This document shows positions 1 through 12,039 of a stretch of DNA of 64,000 bases, piece after piece; within the stretch, counting starts at the first letter, position 1, and each line of letters begins with the position of its first letter. The translations under genes were made by a program, and so were the position numbers. This DNA is from Dipteris shenzhenensis (taxonomy: Eukaryota; Polypodiophyta; Polypodiopsida; Gleicheniales), in the NCBI GenBank assembly GCA_047967505.1, contig CM106538.1. One strand, written 5' to 3'. Under the pieces are notes generated by a model. That model saw nothing but the letters and a program-made list of their open reading frames with translations. It made no database searches and was not told the origin of the DNA.

Positions 1-2667
1 GGGATTTCTCTCAATGCTCTCTCTATATTGGAGGATATAGATGGTAGAATAGCTACTAGTGAAGGAGAATTAGTTTAACTACATAAATGGTCAGAGGCTT
101 TTGGTGATTATTTGACTTAACCAAATACCCATATGTAATCAAGGTATCAATGAAGAACAAGACTATTACATACTAGAGCATTTGGGTAGATGTGAAATAT
201 AACACGTTCCATTAAATTCATGGGAATTTGGACGAGTTTAAATGATGAAGAATCCCCACAAGCATTTTTAATTGATATTTGTCATGTATTTTGATGGTAA
301 TATGACATTTATTGGTGGTAGCTTCTCCTACACTTCCTAATGCAATCTTGTCAATCATCACATTTTCATTTAATATTCATGCTATTTTAAGGCAAAATTT
401 ATGCTCATCAATTGTGCATTAATGCAAAATTTTTAAAATTATCTAAAGACATCTCATGGCATAAAAAATTCAAAGTTTTCACAAAATTCTCCCATACCTT
501 TGGATGTTGGACACTGGCTACTAGAGCAAGTTGCAAGGTAGTATGAGGTGTTGCTCGTGATATCAAAATGTTAGAGAGATTAAAGAGTAATATTTGAGGC
601 TTGGTGCGAGTTTGAGGGTGGAGAGCCAAGACTTGAGAGCAATTGAAATTCTAGAGTTGAGACTCAAGAAGATAAGAACTACAATATAGAACCACTAATT
701 TTCAAACATTATCATGATGACTGCTAGTGACAAACTTGAATGAATGTTTAGTTTTTTATGGTTATCTACAAGTAACATGCCAACAACTAGCTAGAGCCTA
801 GAATCTAAACTCAAGCTATTTATGAATATATATTCTGGCTAAATTTTAAAGTATCTAGATTTTTTAAATAAAAATTTGGTGAACTTTCATGGAAATTATT
901 TATAAATTTAGAATCTTAAAGCCTAATATTATCTCTTTTTCTAAATTTAGTTCCAATCTTGGCATATATACTGAGCTTTTGTTTTTATAGAAGAAAAAAC
1001 TTTCAACTTTTTCTTAATAATGAAACCAATGTAAAAAATATATCTAGATGATTATATAAAATATATCACTAGTAAATCTCGAGACAATTTTGATAATTGT
1101 TATTGACACTAGCAAATTGTAAAATACCTCTTAGGATAAATTCTTTGCACATTTTAGGTCAAACATTAGTTTGACTTTGTTTGCAAGATATGCTTTATGC
1201 TTTATCCTTCTCTTTATTCCCCCATATTTCCTTGCAGACTTCAATTCCTAGATTTGTTTGACTTTGCAATGATATATTGTTTGTATGCTACATTTCTTCA
1301 TGTGGCTACAATTCTATACACTACATTCCTTGCTCTTAGATTCCTTCTCAAACCTGCAAACTCATGCAATGGATACCTTTCATTTCCTACTGATACAAAT
1401 CTAGCTTCTACTCATAATTGGGCTACAAACTATAGCTCCTACATCCATTTACTCTTATGAGGGTAGCTTGTTTGTATGTTGCATCTCTTCATTTGGTTAA
1501 AATTTCATACAATGCATTCCTTAGCTCTTAGATTATTTCTCAAGCATGACAACTAGAGCAATGGATATCTTTTGTATCCTATTGATACGAATCTAGATCT
1601 TGCTCATATAAGTTGAGCTAAAAGAAAATTACCTAATGGATAATGTTAAGTAATGTCATTCATGCTAAGCGAGTGATGAAGAATGAACTTGAAGCAAAGT
1701 CAGTAACATATCGTAATGCTGGTCATATCTCATCCAATCAAGAAGCGAAAGATACAAGGTACTTCTCAGCAACAATAGACTCAATCTATACTCAAATTCT
1801 CATTGAGTCTATGGGAAATAGATGCTTCAATGTGGGGGACAAAGCCAAAGGGAGATAGGGATATTGGGGAATATATTATTGGAATCAGATTGATAATAAT
1901 GGAATTGTGAATCGAGCACTGCATTTTTTTTCAATGGTGCCTATAGTCCCTTTCTAAAAAATTCAAACTTTCGGGCTTTGAAAAATCATATCTCATCAAT
2001 AAGATACTCTTTTAGAAAAATGTGATCCAAACTTATACACAAGAGCTTTAGAAGATGCAGGAAAATTGAACTGTCAACAATCTGGAGAGGCAATTTTTTT
2101 GTCCTAATGGTCATGCTGGCAAGGAAAATTTGACCTGACACTCTATATTAAGTAATGTTTTATTTAGAAGGCATAACTACAAAAGGTACAAGCTTTATAC
2201 CTTTAAAGATAGAAAGGACAAAGAGACACATAGTGAAGGTGGAGCACACATGAAATTAGAGGAGGACTCCCTGGGAGGCAAATGAATTAAAACTAAAACA
2301 AAGAATTGGAAGGCCACGTTCAAAAAAGCATCCTAATTGAACATTTCAAATTTCTCCTCTGAATAACTAAAACCTCTCCTTAATAGATAAATGAGATAAA
2401 TTATTTATGAATTTAGAAAATACATACATGTACTAGGAACTAACAATGCATGACCAGCCTATCCATAATCTTTTAAAATTGAATTTCTATTGATTATAAT
2501 AAATAACAAAATTATTGCATAAAGTATTATTAACAAAAATGAAACTAAGGTTTGCAAAAGTTACTAAGAATACCACTAGAAGTACTTAAGTAAACTCATT
2601 TTTCAAAATTGTATATCAAAGCATGCATAACAAAAGATTGATGTGAGACTAGAAATTAAGATATGTG
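1..2667. other. Non-coding stretch, no gene recognised
   Basis: AT-rich sequence with only short open frames on either strand, none resembling a known protein family. There are no LTR, terminal inverted repeat or RNA gene signatures that I can see. The last ~150 bases resemble 8280-8400 on the far side of Copia-A (shared phrases such as a run ending in catttttcaaaa), so an older local duplication may flank the retrotransposon. Confidence 0.5.
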
Positions 2668-2672
2668 GTTAT

Positions 2673-3397
2673 TGTTAGATATAAATGCTCCACTCTCGTG
2701 TAACTACGTAGGAACCAGCTAACTCTACTTGTAAGCCCCCCATATGAGGAGAAGGCATTTGAGTAGCTCGGTTATCTGGTAGGTCCTGGTTTGGACACCA
2801 GATGGGGGCCATGTGTGGCCTAATGGCCGAACGGCTTCAGATAGAGTTGGCACACCACCAACTAGGCTACATGCAAGTGCGGGAAGGCATCCCTTGACTG
2901 ACCGCACTGAGGGTAGACGGAGCATTTTCGGAGGCAGCCCACTCTCGCGTTGCGAGGCCCGTTTGGAACCTCAGATGATCTCGGATGGCGAACGGAGACC
3001 CGTAGGTTAGTTCCTCTATTTTGCTCACCGGTTCTATCATATGGTCAGTGGCCTATTTCGGGACCGACCCCCAGTTGACCGTTTTGGGCGGACTGAGTCG
3101 GTCACGCAATTGAGCCTAACCGACTATGACTGGTGGCTATATAAGAGCAAGCTCGTGAAGCCCATTTCATCATTAGCTACAACAACCCTGATTCCTTAGC
3201 ATCCAGCCTCCGTCTTCTATTGTTTCCAGCACACCATCGAAGCTTCTTTCACAGGAGCGCACGGTTGGGAGGCAGCGGCATCTATTGTATCAGTTCTACA
3301 GTAATCAAATTTTTGATTCTCCATACTATCTTGTTTTCTCTCTTGTGTACGAGATCCTGTTATCTGTTGAGTACAGACATTGTATTATTTTCTTACA
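2673..3397 (+). repeat. 5' LTR of Copia-A
   Basis: Begins TGTTAGATA and ends TTCTTACA, directly before the primer-binding site. Near-identical to the 3' LTR with scattered substitutions and small indels. Spurious short ORFs inside it (for example around 2725-3420) are not genes. Confidence 0.95.
3138..3145 (+). promoter_or_regulatory. TATA box of the Copia-A LTR promoter
   Basis: TATATAAG in the context GGTGGCTATATAAGAGCAAGC, late in the U3 part of the LTR. The same motif is kept in the 3' LTR at 7914-7921. Its position fits a Pol II start some 30 bases downstream. Confidence 0.7.
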
Positions 3398-3410
3398 TGG
3401 TATCAGAGCC
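3398..3410 (+). promoter_or_regulatory. Primer-binding site (initiator Met-tRNA)
   Basis: TGGTATCAGAGCC lies immediately after the LTR. TGGTATCAGAGC is the standard plant copia primer-binding site, complementary to the 3' end of initiator methionine tRNA, and primes minus-strand cDNA synthesis. Confidence 0.93.
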
Positions 3411-3467
3411 TGGACTCTAGCAAGAAGATTTGGTAGTGTGTTTCTGTTTGCGAGCAGATTGTGAGAG

Positions 3468-4330
3468 ATGGCCCAGCCTGCAAGACTGCGAATCCCACCG
3501 TTCGGCGAAAGCAAAAAGTTGGACGGCTCTAACTATCCACTCTGGAAGTTCAAGATGAAGACCATCCTAAGCGCATACGAGCTTTGGGACACTGCTACTG
3601 GGGTGGATGTGAGGCTGGTTGCGAGATCGGATCCAACCAATGCAGGACAACAGATAGTACCAACTGCGGATGAGATTCTCGCGTGGACAAGAAGAAATGC
3701 AGATGCGCTGTGTTCTATTGTCTGCAGTGTTAGTGATTCCATCATGGTGTTAATTTAACATGTCACCACAACAGAGGAGGCATGGACGGTCTTGAAAAAT
3801 CAGTACGAGACCACGAATCAGACGCGGATTTAGAATCTAGAGACTTAACTCGCGAACGAGAAGTTGTCTGAGTCTGAAGCGGCAGAGAAGTTCATCACCA
3901 GGGTGAAGAATCTGCGCGATCAGATGACTATGATTGGCATCACCATCACTAGCAAGAATCTAGCACGAAGGTGCATACGGATTCTCCCACCAAAGTACGA
4001 TGGTCTTGTTACGGCGTTGAATACGTAGAATAGAAATCCGCCCCTCAACTTTGAGGATTTCAGCGCGATGCTTCTGGAGGAGGAGATGCATCAAAAGACG
4101 AGGACTAGAGAAGATTCGGCTTTCTAGACCGGATCAAAGAAAGGTAAGGGTAAGGACTCTGGTAACCCATCTTCTTCTGATGATAAAAAGAGAAAGAAGA
4201 AGATCAAGTGCTTCTATTGCAACAAGGCAGGGCACAAGCAGAATGAGTGTCGAAAGAAGATTGCAGATGAGAAGAATGGAGTAAAGAAAGAGTCCAACAA
4301 CAGCGTGCAGGCAGTACCAGTAGAGCTGTG
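3468..4330 (+). pseudogene. Copia-A gag (nucleocapsid) pseudogene
   Basis: Begins with ATG in a context encoding MAQPARLRIPPFGESKKLDG, typical of a copia gag start (a ligand-like segment with 'LDGSNYPLWKFKM'). It continues through a UBN2-like gag core (EAWTVLKNQYET, LANEKLSES) to a CCHC zinc knuckle CFYCNKAGHKQNEC near 4210-4252. The frame is broken by a TAA near 3756, two stops at about 3830-3850, and TAG codons near 4027 and 4126. Most stops are where Gln would be expected (CAG or CAA changed to TAG or TAA). The product would bind element RNA in virus-like particles if intact. Confidence 0.88.
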
Positions 4331-4407
4331 AGCTTTGAGTTTTGGTGATATTTCGTCACAATTGAGGAGATTTGCATGGATGCAGTTCATGTACCTGCGG
4401 ATGAACC

Positions 4408-7400
4408 GTGGATCAACCGTGGATCATCGACAGTGGTGCATCGTGCCACATGACCAGTCAGAAGGATTGGTATACCTCTCTACAGCTGCTAGGGAATGAC
4501 ATCCTGGTAGCAGTCGGAAATGATGCAAAATGTCCAACAAAAGGAAAAGGTACGATTGCTCTCAAGTCAAATGGAGTTGTAAAACAGTTGTCCGATGTTC
4601 TTTATGTGCCAGATATCAAGAGGAACTTGTTGTCCATTTCTACGATCATGGATCGAGACCTCAAAGTTCAATTCGATAAGAATGGTGCACAGATCCTCGA
4701 TCTTCAAGGAAAGGTCATTGGTAAAGGTACATGGCGCAACAACATTTACGAACTCTCAGCTTTCAGTGCTCGAGCGGATGTGAAGAACACTAAGTTGTGG
4801 CATGAGAGGTTTGGTCATCTAAATCTTAGTTCTTTGAAGGAGATGCATAAAAGTGGAATGATTGCAGACCTACCAGAAATTTCAGATCTGCCCAATGTAT
4901 GTGAAGCTTGCATGATGGGCAAGCAGCATCGGCATCCCTTTGCTAAAGAGGCCAGCAGGGCAAAGGCTCCTCTAGAGCTCGTTCACACGGACCTCTGTGG
5001 AAAGATGGAGACAGAAGCTTTGGGTGGTTCCTACTACTTCATGACGCTGATCGATGACTACAGTAGAAGGATATGGATATACTTCCTGAAGACTAAAGAT
5101 GAGGCTTTTAGTAGGTTCAAGGAATGGCATGTAATGAAGAAAGAAACATGGAGGAAGGTGAAGAAGTTGAGATCAGACAGAGGTGGAGAGTTCACATCGA
5201 CTGAATTCGAATGTTACTGCAAAAGTCACGGAATCAAGAGGGAGTAGCAGAACGCAAGATGCGCGTCATCTGTGAAATGGGCCGGAGTATGATGAAAGGG
5301 AAAGATTTGCCAAAGACTTTCTGGGCTGAAGCATGTAACACTACAGTTTACATCCTGAATCGTAGCTACACGAAGGCTGTGAATGGGATGACTCCATTGC
5401 AAGCCTTTTCTGGTAAGAAACCTTCAGCTGCACATTTCAGAGTTTTTGGATGTGACTGTTTTGTGCATGTCCCTGATGCTACCAGGACCAAATGGGAACC
5501 GAAGAGCCGGAAGTGTATTTTCTTGGGCTACAGTGAAGAGGCGAAGGGTTACCGTCTCTATAACCCTATTACCAAGAAGGTAATTGTAAGTCGTGTTGTG
5601 GTCTTCTCAGAACAGCCGCATCAATTGGAGGAGGATGCTTCCTTCCCAAATAACCACGACCAGGATATCCAGTACCCCCACCAATAGCAGACCGAAATCC
5701 CACAATGGTGCTTGGGAGGATTCAAGACAAAGAAGATGAAGAAGAGCCTACAGAACAACAACGGCAACGGCCATTCTCGAAGTGGGTAAAGCAGCTTTTG
5801 GATGGTAGAGAACCTCCAACCATTGAGGAGGAACCATCTGAACACCGCTAGTCCAAGAGATTAGAGGAGCAAAGAAGGGCGCAGGAACACTTGGTCAACT
5901 ATGCTTTGATGACAGAAGTGATCCGTGTTGATGAACCCAAGTGTCTTGAAGAGGCACAGGGCGATGATAGGTGGATGGAGGCTATGCAATCAGAGTATGG
6001 ATCCATAATGAAGAACAACACTTGGGACCTTGTGGATCGACCACCAAAACGCAAGGTAATCGGAACCAAGTGGGTGTACAAGACTAAGTACAAGTCTGAC
6101 GGCATGTTGGATAAGTACAAGGCTCGGCTCGTGGCAAAAGGATTTGCACAGGTACATGGTTTTGATTATCAAGATACTTTTGCTCCCACAGCTTGACTAA
6201 CCACAATTCGCAGTGTTTTGGCTTTAGCTGCCCAGGGAAGTTGGCCCGTGTTTCAAATGGATGTGAAATCTGCCTTTCTGAATGGAGATCTCAAGGAGGA
6301 GATATACGTGGAACAACCACCAGGTTTTGAGATCCTCGGTTCAGAAGGTAAAGTCTGCAAACTAAAGAAGGCACTTTACGGGTTGAAATAGGCTCCACGA
6401 GTGTGGTACTAGTGAATTGATGCCTACTTTCTGCAAAACGGGTTCAGGAGGAGCCCATCTACTGCAAATTTGTATATCTTCAGAGAAGGAGGCAGGTGTA
6501 TGATCGTGGTCCTTTATGTGGACGACCTTGTCATAACAGGGAACCATGAAGAGAAGATCTCGCAGACGAAGCATTTGCTAGGAAGAGAGTTTGAAATGAC
6601 AGACCTCAGACTGATGCATTTCTGTTTGGGGATTGAAGTTTGGCAGGAGCCGAAACAGATCTTCATTTCACAGCTGAAGTATGCTGGAGAGAAGGCATTT
6701 GGCATGGCTGAGTGCAAGACAGTTGGTACCCCTATGGAGGTTGACACGAAGCTCTTAAACGAGGATTCATCACCACTGGTGGACGAAGCGAAGTACAGAA
6801 GGCTTGTGGGCAGCTTGATTTACCTGTGCAACACACGGCCGGACATCAGTTTTGCGACTGGTGTACTAAGCAGATTTTCCAATAAGCCCCGGGAGAACCA
6901 TTGGAGGGCAAGGATGCGGGTGCTGAAATACCAAGGGCAACATCTTGACCGGATTCTGTGACTCGGATTGGTGGGCAGGAGACGTGGACAGCAGGAGATC
7001 AGTGATAGGGTACTGTTTCTCACTTGGATCTGGAGTTGTGTCATGGGTCAGCAAGAAGCAACCCACAGTTGCTCTTTCTTCTACCGAGGCCGAGTACAAA
7101 TCTACATGCTTTGCTTCTTGCGAGGCAATGTGGTTGAGGAGGATTTTGGGGGACATGGGTGCAGTGCAGAACAAGCCTACGCAATTATCATGTGACAATC
7201 AGAGTTGCATGGCGATTGCAAAGAACCCGGTGTTCCAAGCTCGCACAAAACATATTGAGATTCAATATCACTTTGTATGCGAGCTCATCATGGATGGAGA
7301 GGTCGACTTAGTGTACTGTCCGACTACAGAGAATGCTGCGGACATCTTCACGAAGGCTCTTGGAAGAGACTTGCTGGAGAGGCATCTTCATCGACTTGGC

Positions 7401-7418
7401 ATTGGGCTGAAAAAGTAA
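4408..7418 (+). pseudogene. Copia-A pol (protease, integrase, RT, RNase H) pseudogene
   Basis: Protease: DSGASCH at the start. Pre-integrase zinc-binding region: LWHERFGHLNLSSL...CEACMMGKQHRHPF. Integrase core: HTDLCGKM, LIDDYSRRIWIYFL, RSDRGGEFTS. About 5240 a small deletion removes the block expected between GIKRE and GVAERK and shifts frame. RT: NNTWDLVDRPP, KWVYKTKY, ARLVAKGFAQ, FQMDVKSAFLNGDL, LYVDDLVITG. RT is cut by stops after TFAPTA (6196) and in the GLK*APRVWY** stretch (about 6390-6418). RNase [47 protein letters not shown]. All catalytic landmarks are still readable, so the decay is mainly point mutation. Confidence 0.93.
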
Positions 7419-7440
7419 GTTCACTTGCATGTGGACATTG

Positions 7441-7448
7441 AGGGGGGG
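7441..7448 (+). promoter_or_regulatory. Polypurine tract of Copia-A
   Basis: AGGGGGGG directly abuts the TG of the 3' LTR. This is the expected place and composition for the plus-strand primer of reverse transcription. Confidence 0.85.
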
Positions 7449-8173
7449 TGTTAGATATCAATGCTCCACTCTCGTCGTGTAACTATGCAGGAACCAGCTA
7501 ACTCTACTTGTAAGCCCCCCATATGAGGAGAAGGCATTTGAGTAGCTCGGTTATCCCGGTAGGTCCTGGTTTGGACACCAGATGGGGGCCATGTGTGGCC
7601 TGATGGCTAGATGGCTTCAGATAGAGTTGGCACACTGCCAACTAGGCTACATGCAAGTGCGGGAAGGCATCCCTTGATTGACCGCACTGAGAGTAGACAG
7701 AGCATTTCTCGAGGCAGCCCACTCTCGGGTTGCGGGGCCCGTTTGGAGCCTCAGATGATCCCGGCCGAACGGAGACCGTAGGTTAGTGCCTCTGTTTTGC
7801 GCACCGGTTCTATCATATGGTCGGTGGCCTATTTCGGGACCGACCCCCAGTCGACCGTTTTGGGCGGATTGGGTCGGTCACCCAATTGAGCCTAACCGAC
7901 TATGACTGGTGGCTATATAAGAGCAAGCCCGTGAAGCCCATTTCATCACTGGCTATAGCAACCCTGATTCCTTAACATCCAGCCTCCGTCTTCTACTATT
8001 TCCAGCACGCCATCGAAGCTTCTTTCACAGGAGTGCACGGTTGGGAGGCAGCGCCATCTATTGTATCAGTTCTACAATAATCAAATTTTTGATTCTCCAT
8101 ACTATCTTGTTTTCTCTCTTGCATACAAGATCCTGTTATCTGTTGAGCACAGACGTTGTATTATTTTCTTACA
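7449..8173 (+). repeat. 3' LTR of Copia-A
   Basis: Same length as the 5' LTR, starting TGTTAGATATC and ending TTCTTACA before the GTTAT target duplication. It differs from the 5' LTR by a handful of substitutions and a few short indels (for example near 7475 and 7765), so the insertion is not brand new. Confidence 0.95.
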
Positions 8174-8178
8174 GTTAT

Positions 8179-8745
8179 ACCTTAACATACTTCTTGTGAT
8201 TTGGCATGATGAGAGTCTTTACTTTCAAAGTCATGCTCTCTTTTAGTAGCTTTCAAAGTTTATTTTTATTTATTATTAAAATATACAAAACTAGTGCATA
8301 ATTTTTTTATTAAAACATTATTGGAAAAAGTAGAACTACGGTTTGATAGCAATCATTTACAGTAGTCACAAGAGATACTTAAGGAAAATCATTTTTCAAA
8401 AATACCATGGATGGTTTATATAAATGGTAGTGTTGTAATTAGTAATATTTTTTCCCACATGGAGGATGTCTAGCTTCCTTAATATATTTTTCACAAGCCT
8501 TGAAAATTACTTCATTAGATAGTTGTTAATAAAACTCTATTGTTGCTCTTGTTGTAGATGATTTATCATGATAGTTTTTGACATTACCGTTTGTGAATTG
8601 GTCAGAGTCATCCTTGTTTTGGTAGTTGTTGATTGCACTATTTCATGAACTCATTTAGTTTTTCATAGGAATGGAGCCCTCAAATGTACGCACTTGGCTC
8701 CTCACATGTGTTATTTGTTAGCTTCATCTGGGATGTTTGTAAGTA
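8179..8745. other. Gap between Copia-A and Copia-B, nothing recognised
   Basis: AT-rich sequence continuing the site that Copia-A interrupted. The part 8280-8400 resembles about 2500-2600 left of Copia-A. No ORF of recognisable family. Confidence 0.4.
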
Positions 8746-9580
8746 GCATGGGATATGTTTGTAGCTCTTTATTTGTCTAGGATCACTTCCAGGATTCTCA
8801 CACTGAGAAACCAAATCAACCAAAGTTTCTACAACAGCAATGAAACTGATCATGCTTATGTACTCAAGATCAAGGATTACAACAATCAACTCGCACAAGC
8901 AAGAGGAGAGACCATGAATCCCATAGAAATAGTTCAAGTCATTCTAAATAGGCTAGGAAAGGGATACAATAATCTAGTCTAGAGTATTACCATTGAATGA
9001 CAAATTCCAACAATTGAAGAGCTACAATGAGTGTTACTTGGTGAAGAACTCATGAGGCAAGCCATTCATGTACACAAAGGTCATTCCAATGATCAAGCAT
9101 TCACATCCTCAGATAGAAGCAGAGGCAGAGGCACAAGTAGAGGTAGATAATTTCAGCAAAGTGGTCTTCATCAACAATAAAGTCATAAGCAAAGTTAGCA
9201 TCCTCAGCAACATCAACGTTAAAATCCAAGTTCATTCCAATAGAGGAAGATACCAAGAATGAGGGAATGCATCCACCACCATATAAAGCATTCAATGCAA
9301 TTACTGTCATAAGTTTGGACACTATGAAAGAGATTGCTGCAAGAAGCAATACGACCAAGGTGGTCAATCTAGCAACAATTGAGGGAATTTTTGAGGAAGA
9401 GAAAATCATCATGGTGGACATTCAAGTCACAATCATTATGCCAATGAACGTGAGAATATGTTTCTTGCAAGAAAGGACATGCAGAAGATTGAAACAGTAT
9501 ATCTTGACATTGATTGCAATTCAAAAGGGGAATGCAGTTATAACGTTAATCAAGAATATCAAAATCCTTGGTATATAGAT
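8746..9580 (+). pseudogene. Copia-B gag pseudogene
   Basis: Starts inside gag at AWDMFVALYLSRITSRILTL, matching Copia-C and Copia-D gag. It passes through NETDHAYVLKIKDYNNQLA and GETMNPIEIVQVILNRLG to a CCHC-like knuckle around 9295-9340 (CNYCHKFGHYERDC in another frame). TAG/TGA stops near 8980-9030 and several frame changes break it. The N-terminal gag part is absent. Confidence 0.8.
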
Positions 9581-9589
9581 AGTGCCACA

Positions 9590-9833
9590 CTCGAGGGGAT
9601 CATTCATCATATGTAACCCTATCACATGAGTTCAATAGAATGATATTTTTAATATCTAAATTTTACAAAAATTAATTTACATAAGGGAGTTTTTAAATGA
9701 ATTTGAAAAAATTGACAGGTTTGTATAGAAAAAAGGTATATTTTATTAATGGAAAAATTACAAATAAGGGATTTTACAAATAGGCCTTGAACGCACGTGA
9801 TATAGAGGGTTTACACATAGTGACCCCCCCGAG
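9590..9833 (-). mobile_element. MITE, 8-bp TSD family (subfamily B), copy 1
   Basis: A 244-bp non-coding element with ends CTCGAGGGGATCATT and (reverse complement) CTCGGGGGGGTCACT. It is flanked by GTGCCACA (9582-9589) and GTGGCGCA (9834-9841), an 8-bp duplication with two substitutions. It is the reverse complement of the copy at 53064-53310 over its length. It splits the Copia-B protease active-site region between IDSA and SHMT. TSD length and short TIRs suggest a hAT-type origin; no transposase is encoded. Confidence 0.85.
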
Positions 9834-9841
9834 GTGGCGCA

Positions 9842-10785
9842 TCATCTCATATGACAAAACATCAAGAATGGATCACAGAGATGAAACCATTAGGAGGACA
9901 GAAGAACGGTATCTACACTACAGATAACACACCAAATCCAATTCAAGGGAAAGGCATTATCCCTATGAATAATTTCAGTGGTACGAAAGGATTGGTGAAA
10001 GATTTACTCTATGTTTCGAAAGGGTTTCGAAGCTCAACAAGAACCTCTTATCATTTGGTGAAATGACAAAGCACAACTATTGAGTCATCTTTTATGGAGA
10101 TGAATGCACGATTAGAGGCAAATTCAAAGGATATCAGCTAGTAGGAAAAGTAGTCAAGGAAGGATGCTTGTTCAGAATGCTAGCTTCAGTACCAAGTTTG
10201 CATGCCATGTCAGTTCAATTGCAACAATAGATGCCACTTTCCGCAATATGGCACAAGAGATATGGACATGTCAATTTCAAAAGCTTGAAAGAGCTCGAAA
10301 ATGAGAATATGGCAATTGGAATTTTGAAACTTTAGTTTCTTGGAAAAGTTTGCGAAGCATGCTACTTTGGTAAACAAAAGCGAACCAATTTTGGTAGAAG
10401 CACCTCTAGAGCACGAGGTATTCTTAATTTGATTCAGACAAATATATGGGGTCATGCCTAGACCCGCAGCATCAATGGTTCACTTTACTATTTGACTTTC
10501 ATCGATGACCACAGTAGATATTATTGGGTCTACTTTCTGAAAGAGAAATCTGAAGTCTTTTCCAAATTTTAAGAATTCAAAGCCATGGTAGAAAACCAGA
10601 CATGCAGAAAGATCAAAGTCATGAGATCAGATAGAGGAGGTGAATACATATCTTCAGCATTCATGAATTTTTGCAGAAGTAATGACATTCAAAGACAATT
10701 TACTTATGGAGATACTCCTCATCAAAATGCAAGAGCTAAAAGGAAGAATGGTACTCTAGCAAATAGTGCTAGAGCAATGCTCAGG
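9842..10785 (+). pseudogene. Copia-B protease-integrase pseudogene
   Basis: Resumes after the MITE with SHMTKHQEWITEMKPLGG, NTPNPIQGKGIIPMNNFSGT and KGLVKDLLYVSK (protease and linker). The integrase zinc region follows (WHKRYGHVNFKSL, VCEACYFGKQKRTNFG), then the core ([31 protein letters not shown]). It ends in ARAML at the inversion breakpoint near 10785. Stops TAG/TAA near 10228, 10334, 10460 and 10570 interrupt it. Confidence 0.82.
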
Positions 10786-12030
10786 GAGTGGCTGAAATCT
10801 TGCAATGTGCCACATGAAAATTCTTCAAGAGATTGTCAACATAGTTTAGCTAATTCATGAAGGTGCTGTCTAAGTCTCTTCAGAACTCAATTCCAAGACC
10901 AAGATCTTTTATGTCGAACTCTAAAGATAAGTCTCGTTTCAACTTTTTGATGCTATCATTACTTCCGATCACAATTAGTTCATCTACGTACAAAAATGCA
11001 TTAATAATTTCTTCCCCTTAAACTTTGTAGTAGAGAGTATGATCTGCATTGGATTTCATGTATCCCAAATTAGCAAAATACTTGTCGATTCTGTTGTACC
11101 AACTTTTGGGTGCTTGCTTTAAGCGATAGAGACTTTTCTTGAGATTGCAAACCTGATTGTCTTTTCCTAGTCCAAAATAACTTGCTGGTTGTTGCATGTA
11201 GACTTCTTCATCTAGGTAACCACTGTGAAAAGAATTCTTGACATGTACATGGTACACATTCCTTCTATTGAGTATCGCTAGTGATATCAAGAACCATATG
11301 GAATCCATCTTTGCTACTAGAGCATAAGTCTCATCATAGTCTTGACCATATTGCTATGCAAATCCTTTTGCAACTAGTCTCAATGCTTCCATCTGGATTG
11401 TACTTTACTTTATAAACCCATTTGTTTGCTATGGCCTTCTTTCCTGGTGGAAGGTCGCATAACTCCCAAGTGTTGTTTTTGTACAAAGCTTCTATTTCTT
11501 CATTCATAGTAGTTTTCCATTCTGGCTTGTCAACTACGTCTTCGAAGTACATTGGCTCTTTGGTAGCCATGATGGTATTCATAAGAGAATCATTGGTAGC
11601 TTTGATCTAAATTGCTTTGCCTTTCTAAGAATATGTCAATCTGGCTGGTGGTCTCTTTCTCTAGTAGACTGTCTACATTGTTGTTTCCCTTCTCGGGGTG
11701 TCTCTGGCAATTCTTGCTCTTCTTCATCAACCTTTTCTGTAGGTGACTAAGTAATCGATGTGTCGATATCCTGAGAATTTGATGTTTTCCATTTTGATTC
11801 CTCATCAAAGATTACATCTTTGGAGATAATGACCTTGTGGTTGATGGGATCGTACAGCGTATATACTTTTCTTTCTTCACTATAGCCAACCATGATGCAT
11901 TTGCATGACTTCACATCCAATTTTTTGCAATGATCATCATGTATGTGGGCATATTCTATGCAACCAAATATGCGGAGATGACCAATGTGTGGCTTGTGTC
12001 CAATGAATGCTGGAACAGAGTTTGAAACTT
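10786..12030 (-). pseudogene. Inverted RT segment of Copia-B
   Basis: Read on the minus strand this encodes the integrase C-terminus and RT that should lie between the two plus-strand parts. Motifs: NNTWELCDLPPGKKAIANKW, KVKYNPDGSIE, MDSIWFLISLAIL, VHVKNSFHSGYLDEEVYMQQ, LYRLKQAPKSWYNRIDKYF, and a YVDE-type catalytic motif near 10985. The flanks on both sides join directly to plus-strand copia sequence, which indicates inversion rather than a separate insertion. Confidence 0.85.
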
Positions 12031-12039
12031 AAAAAATGT

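Larger units (their letters stand above)
2673..8173 (+). mobile_element. Copia-A: complete Ty1/copia LTR retrotransposon, coding region decayed
   Basis: Two 725-bp direct repeats (2673-3397 and 7449-8173) start with TG and end with CA. They are flanked by a 5-bp target duplication GTTAT at 2668-2672 and 8174-8178. A primer-binding site for initiator Met-tRNA follows the left LTR and a G-rich polypurine tract precedes the right LTR. Domain order is gag, protease, integrase, reverse transcriptase, RNase H, which is the copia order. The coding region has several stops and at least one frameshifting deletion, so the copy cannot encode its own proteins, although its ends are intact. Confidence 0.96.

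Noticed and set aside
2725-3010. Overlapping ORFs in the Copia-A LTR
   Set aside because: Lie in the U3 part of an LTR, are not in phase with gag, and show no family features.
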